A DNA stretch of 64,000 nt from Seohaeicola_A nanhaiensis. GTDB taxonomy: Bacteria > Pseudomonadota > Alphaproteobacteria > Rhodobacterales > Rhodobacteraceae. Made by a program: the position numbers and the translations under genes. This document shows positions 1 through 7,857 of the stretch, piece by piece. Under the pieces are notes generated by a model that did no database searches, was not told the DNA's origin, and saw only the letters and a program-made list of their open reading frames with translations. Each line of letters opens with the position of its first letter. The first letter of the stretch is position 1. The DNA is taken from contig NZ_JBHSGI010000016.1 of the NCBI RefSeq assembly GCF_042654245.1, forward strand, positions 62,001 to 126,000, written 5' to 3'.

Positions 1-684
1 CCCCTTGGCGGCGTCGGTACCCAGCGAGGTGACGATCTGGTTCTGGCTGCGCATCTCCATTCGCGCATAGTGATAGATCGCGGCGATGGTGGCGCCGGGC
101 TGGTAGCTGCCCATAAGGTCGCGATGCTCGCGGATCGCGGCGGCATTGGCCTTGAGATCGACGAACAGCAGGCCGAAGGTCAGCGCGAAACCGGTCAGGG
201 CGGTCAGCGGCAGCTGCCAGACGATGTGACACACCTTGGGATAGCGGATCTTCGGCACAAACAGCAGCAGGACCGGGATCACGCCGGTGAGCACCATGTG
301 GCGGACATAGGCACCGGTCACCAGGTGGCGCGATTCGTCCACGGTTGTGTTCATCACGTTTTGGATCATGATCTTGTCGAAGAGGATCCCCAGCTGATCC
401 TGATACCAGGCCGAGGCCGCGGCCAGCAGAACGATGACAGCGGCCGCCGGGCGGTGGATCCGGGGCACGCTGACCAGGGTCAGGGTGAACACGGTCAACG
501 CCCATATGGCGACGGCGAACAGCAGCACGTGCAAAGGGTCATTCTTGAAGATCGTGGTCAGGCGGGTCCAGAACCCGGCATTGAAGGCGGCGAGCAGATA
601 GGTCGCAAGCAGGATGTTGAATTCTGTCGCTCGCAACTCGGGGCGGTGCCGCCGGATTGCGGCGAGCGACTGGCGGAGGGTCAT
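1..684 (-). CDS. Phosphoethanolamine transferase, N-terminal part (runs off window)
   Basis: Only the first 228 codons lie in the window; there is no stop before base 1. The translation begins MTLRQSLAAI and carries several hydrophobic segments, with LLATYLLAAFNAGFW near residue 26. It resembles the membrane half of EptA/MCR-type lipid A phosphoethanolamine transferases; the sulfatase-like catalytic half would lie outside. These inner-membrane enzymes add phosphoethanolamine to lipid A or other envelope glycans. The ATG overlaps the stop of the upstream cytochrome b561 gene (ATGA), so the two are probably translationally coupled. The family call is from the N-terminal domain only, so substrate and intactness cannot be judged. 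Confidence 0.72.
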   Translation of the reverse strand, partial: MTLRQSLAAIRRHRPELRATEFNILLATYLLAAFNAGFWTRLTTIFKNDPLHVLLFAVAIWALTVFTLTLVSVPRIHRPAAAVIVLLAAASAWYQDQLGILFDKIMIQNVMNTTVDESRHLVTGAYVRHMVLTGVIPVLLLFVPKIRYPKVCHIVWQLPLTALTGFALTFGLLFVDLKANAAAIREHRDLMGSYQPGATIAAIYHYARMEMRSQNQIVTSLGTDAAKG

Positions 685-1223
685 TCGTGGGTTCCTTCGG
701 GTTTTCGTCCGTCGATCATGGCCGAGACGAGATTCTCGCCATGGCGCAGGCTGGCGTGGATCACCCCGCCGATGTGAAAGGCGACCAGGATCAGGATGAG
801 GATCGCGGCGGCTTCGTGGGCCTCTTCCATCGTCTCCGATCCCCAGAAGCGGTCGGTGCCCATCAGGATGCCGGTGGCGACGGTTGTGGCGATTGCCAGC
901 AGCAGGACGACGATCATCGCCGCGCCGGCCGGATTATGGCCGAGGAAGCGACGTTCCCGCCCCCTGCGCATGTCGTCGAGATAACGCAGCGTGGCCGCTG
1001 GTCCGCGAACAAAGCTTGCGAAACGCGCGTTGCGCGGCCCGATCACGCCCCAGACCAGCCGAAGCAAGATCAGGCCGCCAACGGCGTATCCCAGTGCCTC
1101 GTGCGCCGTCCGCATGTCATCGGCGGTAAGCCAGGCGAGCAGGATGAAGGCGGCAAGGTGCCAGTGCATGAGGCGCAGGACCGGATCCCAGACCCGCACC
1201 ATCGGCGCGGTCGGGTCAGTCAT
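681..1223 (-). CDS. Cytochrome b561 family protein
   Basis: A 180-residue membrane protein with about four transmembrane helices, starting MTDPTAPMVRVWDP. His in LRLMHWHLAAF near residue 20 and further His residues in later helices (EALGYAVGG, EEAHEAAAILIL, AFHIGG) fit the bis-haem ligands of Ni/Fe-hydrogenase or cytochrome b561-type electron carriers. I chose this ATG because a longer upstream reading would run into the PepSY gene. It overlaps that gene by 8 bp and ends in an ATGA overlap with the phosphoethanolamine transferase, so the three read as one operon. Cytochrome b561 next to PepSY is a recurrent pair; the electron partner is unknown. Confidence 0.85.
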   Translation of the reverse strand: MTDPTAPMVRVWDPVLRLMHWHLAAFILLAWLTADDMRTAHEALGYAVGGLILLRLVWGVIGPRNARFASFVRGPAATLRYLDDMRRGRERRFLGHNPAGAAMIVVLLLAIATTVATGILMGTDRFWGSETMEEAHEAAAILILILVAFHIGGVIHASLRHGENLVSAMIDGRKPEGTHE

Positions 1224-1476
1224 CGTAACCGACGAGCTCGAAGCTGGCCGGGTCAAAGAAGGCCTCGACCCGCTTGCCCTTGTCGTCCTTGGCATAGACC
1301 TCGTAACAGCCGTCATCGGTCTTGACGTTCTGCACGGTCCAGCCTTTGGCCGTGAGTTCGGCGGTCAGTTCCTCGACCGGGTGCCAGGTGTCCTTCGGCG
1401 CGGTGCAGCGGTCGCTGGCGGCGGCGGGCAGAGCAGTGAGAAGGACCAGAGCGGTGAGGGCGGGGCGCAAAAGCAT
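1216..1476 (-). CDS. Small secreted PepSY-domain protein
   Basis: An 86-residue protein with a clear signal peptide (LLRPALTALVLLTALPAAAS) followed by one PepSY-like domain. The pattern TAKGWTVQNVKTDDGCYEVYAKDDKG is the usual strand-turn-strand reading of that domain. Two Cys (in DRCTAP and DGCYEV) could form a periplasmic disulfide. It is the first gene of the three-gene run with cytochrome b561 and the phosphoethanolamine transferase, overlapping the former by 8 bp. PepSY proteins are thought to inhibit or modulate periplasmic partners; here it may partner the cytochrome. The exact role is unknown. Confidence 0.82.
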   Translation of the reverse strand: MLLRPALTALVLLTALPAAASDRCTAPKDTWHPVEELTAELTAKGWTVQNVKTDDGCYEVYAKDDKGKRVEAFFDPASFELVGYDD

Positions 1477-1626
1477 GACAGATCTCCAAAGCGAATTTCG
1501 TTGCGCGGAGATGTGTCGGGCAAAGCTTTCAGGAACCTTACGGAATCCACGGAGGTATCTTCGGGGCTGACGTTCCGGCCGATATCAGCCCATGCCCCCT
1601 CGCGGCGCGCAAGGCCGGCCCGACGG

Positions 1627-2295
1627 CTAGGCCCCGCGGGGCATCGGCACGCGATGGGTGACGGGACCGGTCAGAACGGCCACCGCATCGGGGCGCATCA
1701 GTCCCGCCAGGGCCGGATTGTCGCTGCGCAGGCCACCCGTATAGGTGCCATAGGCGGGCAGGACGATCCGGTCGCGATCCGCGAGGAAAGCCGGTCGCGA
1801 GATGCTTCGGGCGCGGGTGCGCAGGACGCATTTCGGATGATAATGCCCCGAAATCTCGCCTGTGGCGCCTGAAACCGCGATATGGCGGAAGACCAGCGGC
1901 GGCTGGTTCAGCTCGGCCAGATGGGTGCCGCCCATATCGACCGGGCCGGAGTCATGGTTACCCTCGATCCAGATCCAGCGCCGCCCGGCCTGAAGGCGCG
2001 CGATCCACAGCCGCTCGTCCTCGGGCAGGGCATGGGCCGCGTCGAGCTCGTCGAAACTGTCGCCCAGGCAGATCACCGTGCGCGCGCCGGTCGTGTCGAG
2101 ATCGGCGGCAAGCCGCGTCAGCGTGTCGCGGGTCTCGTAGGGTGGCAGCGCCGCGCCGCCGCGCCGGGCCATGCGTTCGGATTTGCCGAGGTGCAGATCG
2201 GACACGCAAAGCAGGCCGGCATCGGGCCAGAAGAGCGCCCCGCTGCCAAGCGCGCGCAGGCGGATGCCGCAAAGGGTAAGATCGCAGGCGTTCAT
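1627..2295 (-). CDS. pdeM: Ligase-associated DNA damage response endonuclease PdeM
   Basis: A 222-residue calcineurin-like metallophosphoesterase. Metal-binding motifs are visible: CVSDLHLGK (D-x-H), CLGDSFDE (GD-x-x-D), IEGNHDSG (GNHD) and ISGHYHPK (GH-x-H). PdeM is often found with a DNA ligase and an Lhr-like helicase in a damage-response set; those partners are not beside it here. I chose the ATG at 2295 because the long upstream extension in this frame shows no family similarity and runs into the divergent gene's leader. It is divergent from the inositol monophosphatase gene, with about 130 bp between starts. No ribosome-binding anomaly was seen. Confidence 0.85.
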   Translation of the reverse strand: MNACDLTLCGIRLRALGSGALFWPDAGLLCVSDLHLGKSERMARRGGAALPPYETRDTLTRLAADLDTTGARTVICLGDSFDELDAAHALPEDERLWIARLQAGRRWIWIEGNHDSGPVDMGGTHLAELNQPPLVFRHIAVSGATGEISGHYHPKCVLRTRARSISRPAFLADRDRIVLPAYGTYTGGLRSDNPALAGLMRPDAVAVLTGPVTHRVPMPRGA

Positions 2296-2428
2296 GCTCC
2301 GTTCCTTCGCGCGACGGCAGCGCTTTGGCAAGGGGGGATTTGTGGGCCACCCGTCCCGGCGCGTCACCGCCCTTGGCAAGGCCCGGCGGGGCGCGTATAC
2401 GCCCGCCCTGACCAGTGGGATGAAACAG

Positions 2429-3214
2429 ATGATCGGCAGTGCCAACCTCAACATCATGATCAAGGCCGCGCGCAAGGCGGGGCGGTCGCTGGTCAAGGAC
2501 TTCCGCGAGGTGGAGAACCTTCAGGTGTCGTCCAAGGGGCCTGGCGATTTCGTCAGCCGCGCCGATACCGCCGCCGAAAAGATCATTCGCGACGAACTGA
2601 CTGCCGCCCGCCCGACCTATGGCTGGCTGGGCGAGGAAAGCGGCGCGGGCGAAGGCCAGGACCCGACCCGCCGCTGGATCGTCGATCCGCTGGACGGCAC
2701 CACCAACTTCCTGCACGGCCTGCCGCACTGGGCGATCTCGATCGCGCTGGAGCACAAGGGCCAGGTCGTCGCCGGTGTGGTCTATGATGCCGCCAAGGAC
2801 GAGATGTTCTTCGCCGAAAAGGGCGAGGGCGCCTGGATGAACGACACCCGCCTGCGCGTCTCGGGCCGCAGCCGGATGATCGAATGCATTTTCGGCACCG
2901 GCGTGCCCTTCGGCGGCAAGTCCGATTTGCCCGCGACGCTGCAGGATCTGGCCCGTCTGATGCCCGCCTGCGCCGGAGTGCGCCGTTGGGGCGCAGCGGC
3001 GCTGGATCTCGCCTATGTGGCGGCCGGGCGCTTTGACGGATTCTGGGAGCGGGGGCTGAACGCCTGGGACGTTGCCGCCGGGATCATCATCCTGCGCGAG
3101 GCCGGCGGCTTTGTCGAATCCATCCCAGTCGGTGGCGATCCGCTGGAGGACGGCACCATTCTGGCCGCAAACGGCGCGATCTTCAACAGCTTCGCCAAGG
3201 TGATCCGCGGCTGA
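2429..3214 (+). CDS. Inositol monophosphatase family protein
   Basis: A 261-residue Mg-dependent phosphatase of the IMPase/SuhB fold. Catalytic signatures are present: EE near residue 69, IVDPLDGTTNF (metal-binding Asp86/Asp89) and NAWDVAAG with Asp near 214. It probably hydrolyses inositol-1-phosphate or a related sugar phosphate in the cytoplasm. I chose MIGSANLNIM as the start because GGGA sits 9 nt upstream and the length fits the family; an ATG three codons earlier (2420) is the alternative. A perfect 10-bp palindrome, GCGTATACGC at 2393-2402, lies just upstream and could be regulatory. Confidence 0.9.
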   Translation: MIGSANLNIMIKAARKAGRSLVKDFREVENLQVSSKGPGDFVSRADTAAEKIIRDELTAARPTYGWLGEESGAGEGQDPTRRWIVDPLDGTTNFLHGLPHWAISIALEHKGQVVAGVVYDAAKDEMFFAEKGEGAWMNDTRLRVSGRSRMIECIFGTGVPFGGKSDLPATLQDLARLMPACAGVRRWGAAALDLAYVAAGRFDGFWERGLNAWDVAAGIIILREAGGFVESIPVGGDPLEDGTILAANGAIFNSFAKVIRG

Positions 3215-3271
3215 GACTGCCTCACGCAGAATTTGACTGACAGGAATCGCCGGCGCGGCCATGCTCGGCCC

Positions 3272-4090
3272 ATGCTGCGCCTGTGTCTTGCCATTTTGAC
3301 TGTCCTGCCCGCCGCGCTGGCGGCTCAGCCGGCGCGCACGCCAAGCCATTGCATCGCCATTGCCGATGCCGCGCCGGGGCTGGAATATATCCAGAAGGCC
3401 GCCTGGAACGATCCGTTACCGGCGGATACGGTCCGCCTCAGCTATATCGCGCACGCCAGTTTCCTGCTTCAGACCCAGGGCGGGCTGACCGCCGTCACCG
3501 ACTACACCGGCTTCATCGGCACCGTGCCGCTGATTCCGGATGTGGTGACGATGAACCATGCCCACGAAACCCACTGGACCAGCGCACCGGACCCGGCCAT
3601 TCCGCATGTGCTCCCCGGCTGGGGCGATTTCGGCGTGGGCGTCGAGCACCATCTGGATCTGGGCGAGATGCTGGTGCGGAATGTCTCGACCGACATCCGC
3701 TCTCGCTGGGGCGGGACCGAGGACAATGGCAACTCGATCTTCGTCTTTGAGGTGGCGGGGCTGTGCATCGGCCACCTGGGCCACCTGCACCACGTCCCGA
3801 ACGACGCTCAATTCGCCGCGCTGGGCCGGCTCGACGTGGTGATGGCCCCGGTGGACGGGGGCAATACCATGCCGCTGCCCGAGATGATCGGGGTGCTGAA
3901 ACGCCTGAAGTCCTCGCTGGTCATCCCGATGCACTGGTTTTCGGTCTATGCGCTGGACGAATTCCTGAGCGGCATCGCGGGCGAATTCGACGTGGTGCGG
4001 ACCGAGGAATCGTCCATGGAGATCTCGCTGAGAACCCTTCCGTCGCGGCCCACCGTCCTGACGCTGATGCCGCGCTATCTGATCGAATAG
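3272..4090 (+). CDS. Secreted MBL-fold metallo-hydrolase
   Basis: A 272-residue protein with a signal peptide (LRLCLAILTVLPAALAAQP) and an UlaG/YcbX-like metallo-beta-lactamase core. Visible elements are YIAHASFLLQ, the metal-site region MNHAHETHW, GHLGHLHH and the late IPMHWFS. The classical HxHxDH motif is modified to HAHETH, as in UlaG-like members. It probably acts in the periplasm on an unknown ester or phosphoester. I chose 3272 because it yields the signal peptide directly; upstream in-frame starts do not. It follows the phosphatase gene after 57 bp. Confidence 0.85.
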   Translation: MLRLCLAILTVLPAALAAQPARTPSHCIAIADAAPGLEYIQKAAWNDPLPADTVRLSYIAHASFLLQTQGGLTAVTDYTGFIGTVPLIPDVVTMNHAHETHWTSAPDPAIPHVLPGWGDFGVGVEHHLDLGEMLVRNVSTDIRSRWGGTEDNGNSIFVFEVAGLCIGHLGHLHHVPNDAQFAALGRLDVVMAPVDGGNTMPLPEMIGVLKRLKSSLVIPMHWFSVYALDEFLSGIAGEFDVVRTEESSMEISLRTLPSRPTVLTLMPRYLIE

Positions 4091-4164
4091 GCAGGGCGGG
4101 CGATGTGGCGGGCGGGACGTGAGGCCCGCTTGCAGAGACGCCGACGATTGGGCAAGGGTTGCGC

Positions 4165-5577
4165 ATGAGTCTCAATCCCGCCGACGCCCGCTTTGCCGCG
4201 CACCTGCGCACCCTGCTGCCCGAAGAGCGCATCCGCGCGCCCGAGCCGCGCTATCTGGTCGACCCGCGCGATATCGCCCACGGTCAGGCCGGGCTGGTTG
4301 CGCTGCCGAAAACGGTCGAGGAGGTGGCGGTGCTCATCCGTGCCGCTGGCGAGGCGCGGGTCGGCGTGATCCCCTATGGCGGCGGAACGGGCCTGGTCGG
4401 GGCGCAGGTGATGCCTGAAGGCCCCGCGCCGATGGTTCTGTCGCTGGAGCGCATGTCGGCAATCCGCGCGGTCTACCCCGAGGAAAACGTGATCATCGCA
4501 GAAGCCGGCGCGATCCTGGCCGATGTCCAGGCCGCGGCGGCGGCGGCGAACCGGCTGTTCCCGCTGTCATTGGCCTCGGAAGGGTCCTGCCGGATCGGCG
4601 GCAATCTCGCGACCAACGCTGGCGGCGTGAACGTGCTGCGCTATGGCAATACCCGCGATCTCTGTCTGGGGCTCGAGGCAGTGCTGCCGGACGGCAGCAT
4701 CTGGCACGGGCTGACCCGCCTGCGCAAGGACAACACCGGTTATGACCTGCGCAACCTGCTGGTGGGGGCGGAAGGTACTCTGGGCGTGATCACCGCCGCC
4801 GCGCTGAAGCTTGCGCCCATTCCGGCGGGCCGGGGCACGGCGCTTATCGCGGTGCAATCCCCCCGCGCGGCACTGGACATGTTGTCGCTGGCGCGCGATC
4901 GGCTGGGTGAGGGGATCAGCGCCTTTGAACTGATCCACCGGCAGGGTCTCGAATTCCTCGCCGAGGTCTTGCCGCAGGTCCGCCGGCCCTGGGCCAACCC
5001 GCCGGAGTGGTGCGTGCTGATCGACGTCGGTCTGGCTCAGGGGCTGGATCCCGAACAGGCGCTGACCGACCTGTTCGAAGCGGCGATGGAACGCGACCTC
5101 GCCACCGACGGGCTGATCGCGCAGAACGAGGCGCAGGCGCAGGAGTTCTGGACCGTGCGCGAGCATCTTCCGGAAGCGAACCGCAAGATCGGGTCTGTCA
5201 CCAGCCACGACGTCTCGCTGCCGCTCAGCGTGCTGCCCGACTTCATCGAGGACGCCCGCGCCATGGTGGCAGAGCACGGGTCGTTCCGGATCAACTGCTT
5301 TGGCCATCTCGGCGACGGTAACCTGCACTTCAACCTCTTTCCGGCCGCCGGCCGTACGCGCGCCGATTATGCCAATGTGAAAGACGCGGTGCGGGCGGCG
5401 ATTCACGATTTGGTCGTGCGGATGGGCGGATCTTTCAGCGCCGAACACGGCGTCGGCCGGGCCAAGGTGAAGGATCTCGAGCGCTATGGCGATCCGGCCC
5501 GTCTGACCGCATTGCGGGCCATCAAGGCGGCGCTGGATCCGCTTGGAATCATGAACCCCGGCGCCGTTCTGGCCTGA
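4165..5577 (+). CDS. FAD-binding 2-hydroxyacid dehydrogenase (D-2-hydroxyglutarate/D-lactate type)
   Basis: A 470-residue flavoprotein of the vanillyl-alcohol-oxidase fold. FAD_binding_4 is at about residues 40-180 (PYGGGTGLVGAQ, GGNLATNAGGVNVLRYGN). The FAD-oxidase C domain follows at about 215-465, with NCFGHLGDGNLHFN and SAEHGVGR contributing the active-site His and substrate-binding residues. The family oxidises D-2-hydroxy acids (D-lactate, glycolate, D-2-hydroxyglutarate) and passes electrons to quinone, cytochrome or ETF. The ATG at 4165 follows a GGCAAGGG stretch; a TTG two codons earlier is less likely. The specific substrate cannot be read from sequence. Confidence 0.9.
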   Translation: MSLNPADARFAAHLRTLLPEERIRAPEPRYLVDPRDIAHGQAGLVALPKTVEEVAVLIRAAGEARVGVIPYGGGTGLVGAQVMPEGPAPMVLSLERMSAIRAVYPEENVIIAEAGAILADVQAAAAAANRLFPLSLASEGSCRIGGNLATNAGGVNVLRYGNTRDLCLGLEAVLPDGSIWHGLTRLRKDNTGYDLRNLLVGAEGTLGVITAAALKLAPIPAGRGTALIAVQSPRAALDMLSLARDRLGEGISAFELIHRQGLEFLAEVLPQVRRPWANPPEWCVLIDVGLAQGLDPEQALTDLFEAAMERDLATDGLIAQNEAQAQEFWTVREHLPEANRKIGSVTSHDVSLPLSVLPDFIEDARAMVAEHGSFRINCFGHLGDGNLHFNLFPAAGRTRADYANVKDAVRAAIHDLVVRMGGSFSAEHGVGRAKVKDLERYGDPARLTALRAIKAALDPLGIMNPGAVLA

Positions 5578-5660
5578 TCGCGCGCACATATGCGAATTTG
5601 TGTATAGCTTTCGGCTGTGCGCTGCCTATCATCCTGCCATCATCCAGGGAGGAGATACTG

Positions 5661-6095
5661 ATGAAGAAGTTCCTGAGCGCCGCCGTGCTGGCCTGCACCC
5701 TTGCCGGATCGGCCTGGGCCGCCGGTGTCGAACACAAGCTGGCCGTCCATGTCGACGAGAACGACCCGGCGGTGATGAACATGGCGCTGAACAACGTCCA
5801 GAACGTGATCGCCTATTACAAGGAACAGGGCGATACCGTGCAGATCGAGGTCGTGACGTATGGGCCGGGCCTGAACATGCTGGTCGAAGGCAAGAGCCCG
5901 GTGGCCGACCGCATCGGCGCGATGAGCCTCGAAAACGAAGGGCTTACCTTCGCCGCCTGCGGCAACACGCTGGAAGCCATGAAGAAGAAGGCGGGGGGCG
6001 ACGTGCCGCTGATGTCCGAAGCCAAGCTGGTCCCCTCGGGTGTCGTCCGGCTGATCGAATTGCAGGAAGCCGGTTACGCCTACGTCCGGCCCTGA
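5661..6095 (+). CDS. Secreted DsrE/DsrF-like protein
   Basis: A 144-residue protein starting MKKFLSAAVLACTLAGSAWAAG, a clear Sec signal peptide, followed by a single DsrE-like alpha/beta domain (HVDENDPAVMNMALNNVQN, VEVVTYGPGLNMLVEG). One Cys lies in FAACGNTLEAMKKK. DsrE-like proteins include sulfur carriers, but periplasmic stand-alone versions with one Cys are common and uncharacterised. A strong AGGGAGGAG ribosome site lies 8-16 nt upstream of the ATG. No other sulfur-metabolism gene is nearby, so assigning it to sulfur transfer would be a guess. It ends next to a hairpin shared with the convergent gene. Confidence 0.82.
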   Translation: MKKFLSAAVLACTLAGSAWAAGVEHKLAVHVDENDPAVMNMALNNVQNVIAYYKEQGDTVQIEVVTYGPGLNMLVEGKSPVADRIGAMSLENEGLTFAACGNTLEAMKKKAGGDVPLMSEAKLVPSGVVRLIELQEAGYAYVRP

Positions 6096-6100
6096 GCTGC

Positions 6101-6121
6101 GGGCGGCGATTGGCGCCGCCC
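6101..6121. terminator. Hairpin between convergent genes
   Basis: An 8-bp perfect GC stem (GGGCGGCG / CGCCGCCC) with a 5-nt loop, in the 30 bp between the convergent DsrE-like and zinc-ribbon genes. No T-run follows on either strand, so it is a weak bidirectional terminator candidate. Confidence 0.5.
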
Positions 6122-6125
6122 CACC

Positions 6126-7226
6126 CTACTGCTGCTGCGCGGCCAGATAGCCGATGCCGGCCGCGAGAATCAGGCCAAGGATGACAGCGATCGCGATCTT
6201 GATCGCCGACCACGGCCTTTCGCCCTGCACCCTTCCCGATTGACCGTTGACCACGAAGCGATAGGTCTTGTCGCGATATTTGTAGGCGGCCAGCCAGACC
6301 GGCAGCAGGATGTGCTTGAAGGTCACGTCGCGAATGTCGGTGTCGATATTGTGGATGCGTTGCTGGTCGCCGCCGATGTCAAAGCGCACGTCCCGCTCGA
6401 TCACCCGGGCCATCTGGGCGCGGGCCTCCTGATGCCCTTCCTCGAGCGTGACGGTATATCCCTCGGCCCGGAACCCGGCCAGGAACTGCGGCTGATAGGG
6501 CACCAGCGCCGACAGGTCCCAGGGCTCCAGGGCATCGGTATAGCGCTTGGGCAGACTTTTGGAGGCCAGGACCAGCACATCGTCGAAGAACCGCGCGACC
6601 CGACCGCGCGCCGGAGTCCAGCGGATCTTGGCGACCTGCTGCTGCACCCGCTTGCCGTCGCGCACCACGGTGACAGTCTCGTAATAGATCGTCCCGCGCT
6701 CGCCGGAATAGGCTGATTTGGTGTCGGCGTCGAAGGTCCAATAAGGCACGTAGATGCCGCTCATCCGACGCCCCTTGCGGGCATATTCCTGCAAGCCGTT
6801 CGGCGCGAACCACAACCGGCCCAGCCAGTCGGCCATAGCCTTCTGGGCGCCGCGCTCGTCTACGGCAAAGGGCACCACGCCCTTGGGCTTGATATGGCGG
6901 CTCTCGCCGGTGTCGACCACGACGGGCGTCGCGCAGAAGGGGCATTCGGCGGCATGAACGGCGGGATCGAATTCGAACTGAGCGCCGCAATTCGGGCAGG
7001 TCGCGACGCGAACGACCTCGGTTTCCGCTTCTGGAAGCCGTTGCGCCATTGCGGCCTCGAAATCGAGCTCTTTCAACACCGGCGCGCGGGCCGGGCCTCC
7101 CATCGGCTCGACATTGCCGCAATGGTCACATTTCAGCACGGCTTCGGCCGGGTCAAAGCGCATGTCTGCCCCGCACTGATCGCAGGGAAAGCGGTGCTGT
7201 TCGATCGGGATCTTCTCGTCGGTCAT
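6126..7226 (-). CDS. Double zinc-ribbon protein with C-terminal membrane anchor (YdjG-like)
   Basis: A 366-residue protein with two N-terminal zinc ribbons: Cys15/18/33/36 and Cys77/80/95/98. A long mixed alpha/beta middle follows, then one C-terminal transmembrane helix (IKIAIAVILGLILAAGIGYLAA). Such proteins are often mislabelled primosomal protein N' or TFIIB-like. The layout recalls Bacillus YdjG, which works with YdjI and the PspA homologue YdjF. It is the last gene of a minus-strand cassette that also contains an SPFH protein. I infer a membrane-associated scaffold rather than a replication factor; no catalytic motif is visible. Confidence 0.72.
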   Translation of the reverse strand: MTDEKIPIEQHRFPCDQCGADMRFDPAEAVLKCDHCGNVEPMGGPARAPVLKELDFEAAMAQRLPEAETEVVRVATCPNCGAQFEFDPAVHAAECPFCATPVVVDTGESRHIKPKGVVPFAVDERGAQKAMADWLGRLWFAPNGLQEYARKGRRMSGIYVPYWTFDADTKSAYSGERGTIYYETVTVVRDGKRVQQQVAKIRWTPARGRVARFFDDVLVLASKSLPKRYTDALEPWDLSALVPYQPQFLAGFRAEGYTVTLEEGHQEARAQMARVIERDVRFDIGGDQQRIHNIDTDIRDVTFKHILLPVWLAAYKYRDKTYRFVVNGQSGRVQGERPWSAIKIAIAVILGLILAAGIGYLAAQQQ

Positions 7227-7258
7227 CGCCTGCCTGTAGGTCGCTGTGCGCTCCGCAG

Positions 7259-7292
7259 GGCGCGCCGGCCAGAAGATAGAGGCTGGCGCGCC
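7259..7292. terminator. Hairpin downstream of small cytochrome b561
   Basis: An inverted repeat with 12-bp arms and one G-T mismatch (GGCGCGCCGGCC against GGCTGGCGCGCC), loop 10 nt. It lies between the cytochrome b561 gene and the zinc-ribbon gene on the minus strand. There is no T-run; it may attenuate readthrough rather than stop it. Confidence 0.4.
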
Positions 7293-7306
7293 GGCGGCAA
7301 CCCGGT

Positions 7307-7792
7307 TCAGGCGCCGGGACGGATCATCCGCGTCAAGGTGCCGTCGCGGCGGACAAGCTGGTGCCAGATGGCCACAAGCGCGTGGCCCAGCGCCACGATC
7401 ATCAGCAGGTTCGCGGTCAGCTCATGCGGCTCTCCGGCCGCCTCGATGCCGAGATACCAGGCCGAAGCGCCCAGAGCCGGAACGGCGATCATCAGCAGGT
7501 AGAGCAGCCGGTGACCCCAAAGCGCCAGACGCTGTGCCAACCGCGGCCCATCGACCGGCACCGGCGCGCCCTGTCCAAAGCGCACAAGCACGCGGATCAG
7601 GACCAGGACGAACACGGCCGAGCCAAGCCAGACGTGCAGGGTATTGCCAGAAAAACCGGTCGCCCCCGACTCGAGGCGGTTGTGCAGGGCGCGGCCCATG
7701 CCGTCGTCGGTGAACCAGGCGGCGACGATCAGCAGGGCGATCAGCCAGTGCAAGGCGATCTGCAGGCGGGAATAGCTGGCGGGGGCGGTCAT
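7307..7792 (-). CDS. Cytochrome b561-type membrane protein
   Basis: A 161-residue, four-helix protein (SRLQIALHWLIALLIVAAWF, NTLHVWLGSAVFVLVLIRVLV). His in helix 1 (ALHW), helix 2 (TLHVW) and the late PHELTANLLMIVALGHALVAIWH match the haem ligand pattern of YodB/CybB-like cytochromes b561, which pass electrons from quinol in the inner membrane. It sits between the SPFH gene (65 bp upstream) and the zinc-ribbon gene (80 bp downstream), with a hairpin on its 3' side. It may have its own transcription and be only a passenger in the cassette. Confidence 0.85.
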   Translation of the reverse strand: MTAPASYSRLQIALHWLIALLIVAAWFTDDGMGRALHNRLESGATGFSGNTLHVWLGSAVFVLVLIRVLVRFGQGAPVPVDGPRLAQRLALWGHRLLYLLMIAVPALGASAWYLGIEAAGEPHELTANLLMIVALGHALVAIWHQLVRRDGTLTRMIRPGA

Positions 7793-7857
7793 CGGTACAT
7801 CCTTTGGAAAAGCTTGTTCGTGCCCTTCTTACGTAGATGTGAAGACTTTCCGTCGCC

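Noticed and set aside
5661..6095. Dissimilatory sulfur (dsr) locus
   Set aside because: Only a single secreted DsrE-like protein is present, with no dsrF, dsrH, tusA or sulfite reductase genes nearby.
6126..7226. Primosomal protein N' (PriA)
   Set aside because: Only the zinc ribbons are reminiscent; there is no helicase domain, and a C-terminal membrane helix is present.
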